From the NCBI GenBank assembly GCA_002792635.1, contig PFOR01000007.1, positions 1-45,138 of the forward strand: DNA of 45,138 nucleotides. The letters run 5' to 3'. Both the position numbers and the translations under genes were made by a program. Below the pieces are notes generated by a model. The model worked only from the letters and a program-made list of their open reading frames with translations, made no database searches and was not told where the DNA came from. Each line of letters starts with the position of its first letter. The first letter of the stretch is position 1. The DNA is from Candidatus Pacearchaeota archaeon CG_4_10_14_0_2_um_filter_35_33. GTDB taxonomy: Archaea; Nanobdellota; Nanobdellia; Pacearchaeales; GW2011-AR1. This document shows positions 32,911 through 40,467 of this stretch, piece after piece.

Positions 32911-33177
32911 ATGGAACAAAAGTATGAACTTCAGATGAAAAAAGAGGAAACTATTGATACCTTAAGGGATGAATTAGTTAAACAGAGACAATCCCTAAAA
33001 AGGAGAATTAAGAGACTAGATGACCAGGAAAATCGGAACCAGCTCATGGAGTCCTTAAGAAAAATACATGACATATCTGCATCTCTAATCCCTTTACAAG
33101 AATCCCTAAACCTTGTCTGGAAAAGAACTCAACAAATAGAAGAAGAAATTAAAGAAGTCCTGGACAGGCTCTCGTAA
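32911..33177 (+). CDS. Small coiled-coil protein
   Basis: An 88-residue, highly charged, all-helical protein (KKEETIDTLRDELVKQRQSL; WKRTQQIEEEIKEVLDRLS) with heptad-like spacing. TATA (CTTTTTAAAC, 32881-32890) 25 bases before the ATG at 32911 supports this start over an upstream ATG at 32842. No membrane segment. Function unknown. Confidence 0.65.
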   Translation: MEQKYELQMKKEETIDTLRDELVKQRQSLKRRIKRLDDQENRNQLMESLRKIHDISASLIPLQESLNLVWKRTQQIEEEIKEVLDRLS

Positions 33178-33208
33178 TATTTATATACTATAAAATATAC
33201 ATTAGAGC

Positions 33209-33592
33209 ATGGCAATGACATCCATTGAACTATTCGCACTGATTATTTCTGCCCTGATTGTGGTAAAAATCCTATTCCTGTTCTTTAATAAAGAATCCTG
33301 GTTCAAGTTTGTGAAAACTCTTTATACTAAAAACAATTCCATATCATGGTTACTTGGAATCTCATCTCTAATTGTCTTATATTTTCTGCTTAAAACCATG
33401 ACTATTGTACAGGTATTTGCAGCAAACTTGTTCTTTGCACTCTTAATGGGCATGGTATTGGTAACATACGGAACTGAATTCGTGAAGATGGCCGATAAGA
33501 TTATGAAGCGTAAACTTCCGGCAGCAGTATTGGTAAATATCATAATCTGGCTTGTACTGGCCATATGGGCATTAGTAATTCTTTTCACTTGA
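33209..33592 (+). CDS. Four-helix membrane protein
   Basis: A 127-residue protein with four membrane helices and basic loops; MAMTSIELFALIISALIVVK begins the first. A TATA-like TTTATATA lies about 25-30 bases upstream. No family recognised. Confidence 0.65.
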   Translation: MAMTSIELFALIISALIVVKILFLFFNKESWFKFVKTLYTKNNSISWLLGISSLIVLYFLLKTMTIVQVFAANLFFALLMGMVLVTYGTEFVKMADKIMKRKLPAAVLVNIIIWLVLAIWALVILFT

Positions 33593-33634
33593 TTCTATAA
33601 CCTTTTAAATCCTTAATTATAGTTCTTTTAAATA

Positions 33635-33715
33635 GCCCGGATTGAGCAATGGTAGCTCGCGTGGCTCGAACCCACGTTTCCTCTGGATATCCAGGTTCGA
33701 TTCCTGGTCCGGGCG
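33635..33715 (+). tRNA. tRNA-Ser(CGA)
   Basis: Acceptor GCCCGGA pairs with TCCGGGC; D arm GAGC/GCTC; anticodon stem CGTGG/CCACG with loop CTCGAAC, anticodon CGA; a long variable arm with a TCC-TCT-GGA hairpin; T arm CCAGG/CCTGG with loop TTCGATT; discriminator G73. All fit a class II serine tRNA reading UCG. CCA is not encoded. A TATA-like CTTTTAAAT lies about 30 bases upstream. Confidence 0.93.
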
Positions 33716-33852
33716 TAACCCCATCATGCGATAATAAAGGGATGTAGATTATACCAGTTTTATACAAGATGGTTCTAGAAAAGCCCATATGAACTTTTTT
33801 GTTACCATAAGAGTATAGAAAAGCTTATAAAGTTCTGAGAATAATCAAATGT

Positions 33853-34443
33853 ATGAAAAGAAGCAAGAACTCCAAATTAAAAAATGTAAATGTGAATGAA
33901 TTAGAAAGAACCCTTAATAAATGTCTAGTATGGTTTTATGCTTATCCAAGAAGCAAAATAGGTCTTACAAACTTGGCTAAGTCAATAAATTCATCTAAAA
34001 CAGCCACAAAACAAATCGTAGAGGACTTAGTTCAAATACAGTTCTTAACCAAAGAAATTGTTGGGAGAGCATGGCTTTTATCAGCTAATCAGAAACACCC
34101 TTATTTCATCACTAAGAAAATCCCTTATAATTTAAGTACCATATATGAATCTGGAATATTAGATGCAGTTTACCAAGCAGTTCCATCAGCAAGGGCAATT
34201 ATTCTATTTGGAAGTTACAGATGGGGAACAGATATAGAAGATAGTGATATAGACATAGGGGTGGAAGTTGTAGATAATGAAGAACTGTTGATACATAGGT
34301 TAGGAATTATTGAACAACTTGGGTATAGAAAAAAAGTCCCTGTCAATCTACACATATTTTCGCGTAATAAAATAGATTTAAATCTTTTTGTAAATATTGC
34401 TAATGGAATTGTATTGGATGGATTCCTTGAGGTAAGAATATGA
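33853..34443 (+). CDS. MNT-type nucleotidyltransferase with N-terminal helix-turn-helix
   Basis: A 196-residue protein. Residues 1-85 look like a winged helix (SKIGLTNLAKSINSSKTATKQIVEDL), and the C-terminal half is a minimal nucleotidyltransferase with GSYRWGTDIEDSDID (G-S, D-x-D metal site). In MNT-HEPN systems the MNT protein neutralises the HEPN RNase by AMPylation. The HEPN gene follows with a 4-base overlap. TATA CTTATAAAG (33824-33832) is about 25 bases upstream; leaderless start. Confidence 0.9.
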   Translation: MKRSKNSKLKNVNVNELERTLNKCLVWFYAYPRSKIGLTNLAKSINSSKTATKQIVEDLVQIQFLTKEIVGRAWLLSANQKHPYFITKKIPYNLSTIYESGILDAVYQAVPSARAIILFGSYRWGTDIEDSDIDIGVEVVDNEELLIHRLGIIEQLGYRKKVPVNLHIFSRNKIDLNLFVNIANGIVLDGFLEVRI

Positions 34444-34849
34444 GCAGTAGAATAAAACATCAAGATAAGAAAAATGCCATTAGTATTATAAATGCTTCCG
34501 AAAGACAAATGCAGTTCACACTTAAGCAAGATGTAACTGATGAATCTGCCTTTAACATTATACGGAACATTTACGAGTGCTTCCGTATGCTTGGTGATGC
34601 GGTTCTAGTATCTAAAGGATTTGCCTCAATAGATCATGTAGAACAGATAAAAGAACTTGAAAAGATACCTGCCAAAACAGAGAGGCCGATAAGTCTTGTA
34701 AACAGCCTGAGAAAATTAAGACATAACATCAATTACTATGGATATATTGCAAAAAAACTGAAGCTGAAGATGCCATTTCTATCGCACACGCCTGTTTCAA
34801 TCCATTGCTAAAGGAAATCAAAAAGTTCTTGTGTTTTACTCCACACTAA
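34440..34849 (+). pseudogene. HEPN partner of the MNT gene, frameshifted
   Basis: The frame opens well (SAFNIIRNIYECFRMLGDAVL, LRKLRHNINYYGYIAKK), a HEPN protein. After a run of seven A at 34751-34757 it goes out of frame and stops at 34811. A shift by one base restores the expected ending TEAEDAISIAHACFNPLLKEIKKFL and then runs into the repeat, stopping at 34847. An eighth A would give a continuous gene. The repeat replaces the normal end. The RNase may be inactive, or expressed by frameshifting. Confidence 0.75.
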
Positions 34850-34948
34850 AGTGTGGGGTTTGTTTGAACTTTTGGATGCTCAAGGTTGCATTCATTCATG
34901 CACTAAAGTAACTGGTTTTCTGCACCGGCAACCTTGACATAAAAAAAG
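34820..34948 (+). repeat. Two-hairpin repeat, copy D (long form with nested hairpin)
   Basis: Same order as copy C: AAAAGTTC, GAACTTTT, GGATGC, then TCAAGGTTGC...GCAACCTTGA, then ATAAAA. Copy D carries about 26 extra bases in the first loop, including CCACACTAAAGTGTGG (34841-34856), a hairpin inserted within a hairpin. It occupies the 3' end of the HEPN gene. Confidence 0.8.
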
Positions 34949-35130
34949 GACTTGAAAAAGAGAAAGCAAGAGAAATCCTTGGTGGAAAATCAGAAGCAGG
35001 ATTTCCAATTCTATATGGGAATCCAAAGCAGCGATTAGAACAACTTAAAGGCTACGGAGGAAAAAGAATAGAAGAATTAAGAAATAAGTTAAAGGAAGAA
35101 GTAGCAAAACAAAAAAATTCTAAACATTGA
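34940..35130 (+). pseudogene. Coding remnant after repeat copy D
   Basis: An open frame without a credible start (KGLEKEKAREILGGKSEAGF ... EELRNKLKEEVAKQK) ends at 35130. It has coding-like composition and Lys/Glu-rich helices, so it may be the 3' part of a gene cut by the repeat. Not recognised. No promoter of its own is visible. Confidence 0.3.
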
Positions 35131-35136
35131 TCTCAT

Positions 35137-35155
35137 CTCGACAATCCTTAAAAAT
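35137..35155 (+). promoter_or_regulatory. CTCGAC-TATA promoter, copy 4
   Basis: CTCGAC, 4 bases, CTTAAAAAT. Same box and gap as at 20298, 21058 and 26108. The DUF192 gene 83 bases downstream has its own TATA (near 35209), so a small RNA could lie between. Confidence 0.45.
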
Positions 35156-35237
35156 CCTAATCGCTCAAAAAAATTTGTACATAACTTGTATAATAAAATT
35201 CCGGAGATAATATAAACAATAGTTTCTTAGAACATCA

Positions 35238-35663
35238 ATGAAAACATCAGACATCATATGTTCCATAATCATCCTTGTTCTCCTTGCTACAATAATATTT
35301 AATCGGACTCAACAACTATGTTTTCCTGAAAAATGCTTTGAAATAGAAAAAGCAATAACGTCCGAAGAAAGAGCCATGGGACTGATGTTCCGGGAATATC
35401 TGCCTGAAAACTCCGGAATGTTATTCATTTTTCCTGAATCAGGCATTTACCAATTCTGGATGAAAAATACATTAATTCCTTTAGATATAATCTGGCTTAA
35501 CGAAAATTACAAAGTAGTTCAAATAGAACATGTAGAGCCATGTCAATCAAATCCTTGCCCTATCTACAATCCAGAAAAAGAGGCAAAATATGTCCTAGAA
35601 GTTAATTCCAGACTAACAGACAAGTATAGCATACAAGTCGAAAGCCAAGCTAAGTTAAAATAA
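35238..35663 (+). CDS. DUF192 family membrane-anchored protein
   Basis: A 141-residue protein with an N-terminal membrane anchor (ICSIIILVLLATIIF) and the DUF192/COG1430 domain: SEERAMGLMFREYLPENSGMLFIF, YQFWMKNTLIPLDIIWL, and the VLEVNSRLTDKY end. The domain lies outside the membrane. The family is very widespread and has no firm function. An extra Cys pair in CQSNPCPIYNP may form a disulfide. Confidence 0.9.
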   Translation: MKTSDIICSIIILVLLATIIFNRTQQLCFPEKCFEIEKAITSEERAMGLMFREYLPENSGMLFIFPESGIYQFWMKNTLIPLDIIWLNENYKVVQIEHVEPCQSNPCPIYNPEKEAKYVLEVNSRLTDKYSIQVESQAKLK

Positions 35664-35697
35664 AAAAGAAAAAGTAAAATTAGGATAAAAAATAAAT

Positions 35698-36033
35698 CTA
35701 GTGCTTTGCCATGCTGAACACGTGCTTCAAAGCCACAACTATTGTAGCAGGCACAAATATCAACAATAGGGCGTCAACTACCATAACCAACTGGTCAACT
35801 GCACTAAGTGCACCACGTCCAAACGCGCTAACGATAACTAGAATAGCACCCGACATCAAGAAAGGAGTAGTTTCGTCTTCACTTATGTTCAAGAATCCCA
35901 CAATCAAACCAATCACAACAAGAATCCATGTCCATGTTTGGTCAATGTATCCAAGGAATCCAAGAATTAAAGCTAAGATAACTCCGATTAAGAAAGACCA
36001 GCCACCTATGCCCTTGCTCTTTTTCTTTGGCAT
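35698..36033 (-). CDS. Membrane protein, four helices
   Basis: A 111-residue protein with a basic N-terminus (MPKKKSKG) and four membrane helices; GWSFLIGVILALILGFLG begins the first. The pattern suggests an archaeal small membrane protein family with no known role. It is a single gene with an A+G-rich ribosome site. Confidence 0.7.
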   Translation of the reverse strand: MPKKKSKGIGGWSFLIGVILALILGFLGYIDQTWTWILVVIGLIVGFLNISEDETTPFLMSGAILVIVSAFGRGALSAVDQLVMVVDALLLIFVPATIVVALKHVFSMAKH

Positions 36034-36088
36034 TTTTTAACCTCCTTTATATGCTCTATTATATATTTTCCAGTTTAAATATGTTTTG

Positions 36089-37465
36089 TCATGCTTTCTC
36101 AACTCTAACACCCTGTTCACCGTCTTCTAAAATATAACCTTTTTCTTTAATCCTAACCCTTAAAATATCAGCCTTAGCGTAATCTTTTTCCTTTCTTAAT
36201 TTCTCCCTTTCTAAAACCAGTTTCATTATTTCTCTTGGAATTTTCAACTCATCTTGTTTCATTTCCTTGATTCCTAAACCAAGAACGCTATCAAATTTTT
36301 CTAACAATTTTATTTTCTTTTCTGGAGAAAAATCGAAATCGTCTAAAACATTCCAGAAAACTTTCAACGCACCAGCAGTATTCAAATCATCATTCAGATT
36401 TTTCAAAAACTCCTTATCATACTGCTTAGTTCTATCTATCCCTTTCCTGGAATCTTGCCTAAGTTCGATAACCTTTCTATTAATCTTAAGATAAGCATTC
36501 CTTGCAGCATCAAGGTTTTCAAAACTAAATTTTAAAGGCTTCATATAATGAGTCATTAAAAACAAATACCTCAAATGCTCGGGCTTATAGTTTCTTTTCT
36601 CCAATTTGTCTAACGTTAAGGCCTTGCCCTTACTTTTACTCATCTTCTCATCACTAGACAAAAGCCACCTTCCATGCAACCAGTAATTAACAAACTTCTT
36701 ACCTGTAATTGCTTCACTTTGCGCTATCTCATTAGTATGATGAACTGGAATATGCTCTTCCCCACCTGTATGGATATCAAATCTGTTTCCAAGATACTTC
36801 ATGGACATTGCCGAACATTCCAAATGCCATCCGGGAAATCCTAAACCCCAAGGTGAATCCCACTCTTGTTCTCTGGATTCCAAAGAAAACTTCCAGAGAG
36901 CAAAATCAGTTTTATGCTTTTTTTCACCAACTTTAATCCTCTTTCCAGCTTTAAGCTTATCAACTTTTAAATTAGCCAATTTTCCATACCCTTTAAACTT
37001 TGTAGAATCAAAATAAATTCCATCATTAGTTTTATACGTGAACCCTTTCTTCTCCAATTTTTTAATCAGATTAATCTGTTCTTTAATATGGTTACTCGCC
37101 CAGACCCATTTCCAAGGAGCTAGAATATTCATCTTCCTTAAATCTTTTTCAAAAGCCCTAAAATAAAATTTTGCAATCTCCTCTGCCTTCTTTCCTTCCT
37201 TTTCTGCTGCCTTTTCCATTTTATCCTCTCCAGTATCTGCATCACTAGTTAAATGACCAACATCGGTAACATTAATCACATGTTTAATTTTTAGTCCATT
37301 GTACATTAAAGTTCTCACCAAAATATCAGCAAAAAAATAACTTCTCAGATTACCTATATGTTGATACCAATAAACCGTAGGCCCACAAGAATAAATTCTA
37401 ACTGGGCTACTAATCGGCTTAAACACCTCCTTCCTATTAGTCAGCGTGTTATACAACTTTATCAT
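36089..37465 (-). CDS. cysS: Cysteinyl-tRNA synthetase
   Basis: A 458-residue class I synthetase. HIGN motif at 36-39, KMSKS at 274-278, and zinc ligands Cys27, Cys217, His242/243 and Glu246 are visible. The catalytic and anticodon-binding regions are of usual length. It charges tRNA-Cys with cysteine, so the organism does not depend only on the SepRS route. Confidence 0.97.
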   Translation of the reverse strand: MIKLYNTLTNRKEVFKPISSPVRIYSCGPTVYWYQHIGNLRSYFFADILVRTLMYNGLKIKHVINVTDVGHLTSDADTGEDKMEKAAEKEGKKAEEIAKFYFRAFEKDLRKMNILAPWKWVWASNHIKEQINLIKKLEKKGFTYKTNDGIYFDSTKFKGYGKLANLKVDKLKAGKRIKVGEKKHKTDFALWKFSLESREQEWDSPWGLGFPGWHLECSAMSMKYLGNRFDIHTGGEEHIPVHHTNEIAQSEAITGKKFVNYWLHGRWLLSSDEKMSKSKGKALTLDKLEKRNYKPEHLRYLFLMTHYMKPLKFSFENLDAARNAYLKINRKVIELRQDSRKGIDRTKQYDKEFLKNLNDDLNTAGALKVFWNVLDDFDFSPEKKIKLLEKFDSVLGLGIKEMKQDELKIPREIMKLVLEREKLRKEKDYAKADILRVRIKEKGYILEDGEQGVRVEKA

Positions 37466-37499
37466 CTCATTAAATAGAAAAAGGAAGTTTTAAGCGTTT

Positions 37500-37988
37500 C
37501 TAATCTTTAATTCTAGAAAGATTCCATTCTCCCAACTTTCTATTTATAATACGTGCCTCATTAATTTCATATCCTGCTTCCCTAAGATTCTGCTTGGCGG
37601 GAGCTAAAAGCCCATTAACGTCAACCTCATACCTCAGTCTAATAATTTTCCTGGCAGGATTTATGGTGACCTTGAAATCCGGCAGCTCTATAGGCTCATA
37701 AGTTGAATAAAATCCAAAACTTTCATCATTATGGTCCCTAGAACTAATAATTTCTCTCATCCAGCCAGCAATCTCTTTAGAGTTCGGCGCATCATAACTG
37801 TCCTTTCTTTTTAAGAACTCATTCCAAAGAAAAACGGAATGGATGTAAAGTTGATCTCCCCTGTCCAAACTTTCCAGAGCAGCAAAATTAATATTTACTG
37901 GTTTATTTCTGCCAGAAACAGAAATTCTGTCGTATCCTATAATTCTCATTACACCTGAATAATTTCTGTCCTCCGGGTTCATCTTCAC
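37500..37988 (-). CDS. Hypothetical protein
   Basis: A 162-residue soluble protein, beta-rich near the middle (FKVTINPARKIIRLRYEVDV) with a basic, Asn/Arg-rich C-terminus. No membrane segment. No family recognised. It lies between cysS and dus on the same strand, with its own spacer on each side. Confidence 0.6.
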   Translation of the reverse strand: MKMNPEDRNYSGVMRIIGYDRISVSGRNKPVNINFAALESLDRGDQLYIHSVFLWNEFLKRKDSYDAPNSKEIAGWMREIISSRDHNDESFGFYSTYEPIELPDFKVTINPARKIIRLRYEVDVNGLLAPAKQNLREAGYEINEARIINRKLGEWNLSRIKD

Positions 37989-38056
37989 TTCCCCCCGTAT
38001 TCTCGCAATTTCTTTCCATTTTATTAAACCTTAACAACAAACAAAAAAGACCCTAT

Positions 38057-38974
38057 TTAAATCTTTCCTACAAAATCCTTAATTTCCCTATAAGTTTTCA
38101 ATAACATAAACCCTTCCCGCAATTTAGCAGCCCCTTTAAAGCCTTTTAAAAATTCCACCCCAAGACGTTTAATCCAATTAATATCTGCAACATCATAATC
38201 CTTAGCTAGTTCCAAGTATTTCTTAAACTCATTTAACTTTTCTTCCTTAGTGATTTTATTTTCCTTCCCTGTTTTCAAATATCTCTGAATTTCCCTAAAA
38301 ATCAATGGATTCCCAATTGCCGCCCTTGCAACCATTGCCCCATCACAAATATCTAACATCTTATCAACATCTTCTCCAGATTTAATATCTCCATTTCCAA
38401 TCACAGGAATCCCCACCTCTCTCTTAACCTTTTTAATCCATTTCCAATCAGCCTTTACTGAAGAACCTTGATTAGCAAGTCTTGCATGCACAGTTAAAGC
38501 CGAAGTGCCTGCTTTCTCAATCTCCTTAGCAATTTTCATAACATTATTCTTCTTAAAACCTAATCTAATCTTGGCCGTTACAATTTTATTATCCAGAATC
38601 TCAATCATTTCCTTAATCTTGCCGGGATTCTTAAGCAAATAACTTCCAGCCTCATTCCCGGTAATCCTAAGACTAGGACACCCACAATTAATGTCAATCA
38701 AATCGTAATCCTTTAAATTCATCTTAGCCAATTCCTTAAACTCTTCAGCATTATTCCCTGTCACTTGTAATCCAATTGGCTTGTCATTAGAATTTGTCAT
38801 CATCAATTTCTTAGTTTTAGGATTTTCATGCAAAATCGCAGAAATATAAATCATCTCGGTATATGCCATACCCACATACTTCCTACACAATTGCCTATAA
38901 GCCAAATCAGTAACATCTATCATTGGTGCCAAAAATACGGGATTTCTAATTCTAAGGTTTCCTATTTTAAACAT
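38057..38974 (-). CDS. dus: tRNA-dihydrouridine synthase
   Basis: A 305-residue Dus: TIM-barrel start (NPVFLAPMIDVTD), CGCPSLRITGNEAGSYLL containing the catalytic Cys, FMN-phosphate site (PVIGNGDIKSGED) and the C-terminal helical domain. It reduces uridine to dihydrouridine in tRNA D-loops. An upstream ATG at 38989 exists, but the TATA centred at 38998 lies only about 10 bases from it and 24 from the ATG at 38974, so the latter is the likely leaderless start. Confidence 0.92.
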   Translation of the reverse strand: MFKIGNLRIRNPVFLAPMIDVTDLAYRQLCRKYVGMAYTEMIYISAILHENPKTKKLMMTNSNDKPIGLQVTGNNAEEFKELAKMNLKDYDLIDINCGCPSLRITGNEAGSYLLKNPGKIKEMIEILDNKIVTAKIRLGFKKNNVMKIAKEIEKAGTSALTVHARLANQGSSVKADWKWIKKVKREVGIPVIGNGDIKSGEDVDKMLDICDGAMVARAAIGNPLIFREIQRYLKTGKENKITKEEKLNEFKKYLELAKDYDVADINWIKRLGVEFLKGFKGAAKLREGFMLLKTYREIKDFVGKI

Positions 38975-38993
38975 GCCAATCACAACCATTAAC

Positions 38994-39003
38994 TTTTTAT
39001 AAT
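38994..39003. promoter_or_regulatory. Single TATA box serving dus and the PC4-like gene
   Basis: TTTTTATAAT, centred 24-25 bases from both starts (38974 minus, 39023 plus). It is the only TATA-like site in the 48-base gap between the two starts. Both transcripts would be leaderless. Confidence 0.6.
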
Positions 39004-39022
39004 CCTTATCATAGTTAAAACC

Positions 39023-39313
39023 ATGGAAAAAGACATTGACAAAATAGAAAAAAATCCCGAAACAGATATTGTAATTAGAATTGATGACTTTGGTGGAAGA
39101 CCTGGATTAACAATCAGGGAATTTGTCAAAAGTGAAAGATACACTGGATTCACAAAAGCAGGCACTAGAATCCCTGCTGATAAGTTCGAAACGTTCAAGG
39201 CTGCAATCAACAGCATCCAGGCAGATGATTTTAAGGTTGAAGAAGAAAACCTTGAAGAAAACCAGCAACAAACTCTAAATCCTAAAGAAAACTCTGAAAA
39301 AAAAGAGATGTGA
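39023..39313 (+). CDS. PC4/Sub1-like DNA-binding protein
   Basis: A 96-residue protein. Residues 15-65 fit the PC4 single-stranded DNA-binding beta-ridge-and-helix: IVIRIDDFGGRPGLTIREFV, GFTKAGTRIPADKFETFKAAI. The tail is acidic and Gln/Glu-rich. PC4-like proteins bind ssDNA and influence transcription or repair. It is divergent from dus and shares one TATA box with it. Confidence 0.75.
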   Translation: MEKDIDKIEKNPETDIVIRIDDFGGRPGLTIREFVKSERYTGFTKAGTRIPADKFETFKAAINSIQADDFKVEEENLEENQQQTLNPKENSEKKEM

Positions 39314-39490
39314 TTTTCAAAAACCCAAAATTTCCACAAGCATCTCCAGAAATATGCACTTTCCATCTCTCTAAATTCCAAATTTGCCAATATTCGTTAA
39401 AAGTCTGTTATTTGAAATTTTTTGCTTCACAAAAAACTCTTCGTTCGATTAATTTTAGTTATTACCACCCAACCCAGATGGCAGAGCTAA

Positions 39491-39721
39491 TCATCTCTTT
39501 AAAACTAAAGAAAGTTCCCCAATCGATGCTTCTTCATTCAAATCAAAACTCAACTTTGCAACATGAAGATTGCCATGTCTTCTTATTTTCATTAACTGCA
39601 TTTGTCCATAGAATGGGTCTTTCGGATTTGTTTCTCTATTAAATTTTTTTACATAAACAATGACGGTAGTTTTCAACTCAAGGGGACGCTGCGCTTCAAA
39701 ATCAAAGATTTTGACCCTCAC
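39491..39721 (-). CDS. Hypothetical protein overlapping the truncated HExxxH gene
   Basis: A 76-residue basic protein overlapping the previous gene by ATGA. Beta-rich start, no motif recognised. The overlap makes translation plausible, but the gap 39314-39490 to its 3' side is featureless and the gene could be a remnant. Confidence 0.35.
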   Translation of the reverse strand: MRVKIFDFEAQRPLELKTTVIVYVKKFNRETNPKDPFYGQMQLMKIRRHGNLHVAKLSFDLNEEASIGELSLVLKR

Positions 39722-40053
39722 ATAACAAGAATTATATAAAATAATTTTCTTTCCAAGTCAACTAATTTTCTTCCTTGTAAAGATTGTTCGCAATATAATC
39801 CGTGTCTGAAATATTCGTGAAATAAACTTAAAGGATTTTCTCCTTGAATTACTGCTGTTTGATTTATTGGTAAATAAATTCCAGAAGAATTTGGATTTAA
39901 TCCTTTTTGTGTTGCAAACTCATTCCATTGAGTTTCCGGAATTTGTTGTAAAGAAGTTTGTTCAGGTTTATAGCCCAGTAAATCTTGATAAAATTGATTA
40001 GGGAAATCTAAGAGTGTTCTTATTTGTGGGGCTTGTATTTGAACTTGCTCCAT
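39718..40053 (-). CDS. HExxxH-containing protein, probably truncated
   Basis: A 111-residue protein (start MEQVQIQAPQ) with FHEYFRHGLYCEQSLQGRKL near its end, a HExxxH-type metal-like motif. The ending ERKLFYIILVM is abrupt, as if the C-terminal part of a longer protein had been lost. Peptidase activity is uncertain because the spacing differs from HExxH. A GTG start at 40092 is also possible. Confidence 0.45.
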   Translation of the reverse strand: MEQVQIQAPQIRTLLDFPNQFYQDLLGYKPEQTSLQQIPETQWNEFATQKGLNPNSSGIYLPINQTAVIQGENPLSLFHEYFRHGLYCEQSLQGRKLVDLERKLFYIILVM

Positions 40054-40204
40054 TTTTGTTTTTTGGTAGAAACCGCACGAGGTGATTTCCACCCCTCAAG
40101 AAATTGAGGCGATGCTTGTTTAAATAATTTTTTGTTTTTCGTCGGTTTTAGTGCGCGTCCTATTGGATGGGAGAAAAAATATTATCTCCTATTTCATTAT
40201 CATC

Positions 40205-40306
40205 CAAAGTACCACATCGATATTCAGAATCTATGGTCTCTCCTTTCATATTTCCCTATTAATGCTCGCTAATCAGTACTTGTGTTTCCATTTTTATCTC
40301 TTCCCA
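40205..40306 (-). mobile_element. IS200-type 5' end remnant
   Basis: About 100 bases very similar to 17614-17716, the start of the broken tnpA and its upstream end, including the same out-of-frame start (ATG with GGAG just inside it). The rest of the transposase is missing. It lies in the 414-base gap 40054-40467, which otherwise holds only the TATA of the next gene. Confidence 0.7.
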
Positions 40307-40467
40307 AAGATTTATTTAGAACTAGAGAGTTATCACTACACCTTTGAATGCAATGAGCTAACATCCAACACACATCATAATCATTTCAGAAATAATTGAA
40401 TTCATCAACTTGAAAGCCAAGGATTTCTTGCGAAAAAGTTTAAATAGCCCAAAAAATCCAATGAAAT

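Noticed and set aside
33585-33788. Minus-strand ORF over tRNA-Ser
   Set aside because: It is the complement of the tRNA gene and has no coding features.
40151-40399. Plus-strand ORF upstream of the activase
   Set aside because: Runs antisense through the IS200-type remnant and has no start signals.
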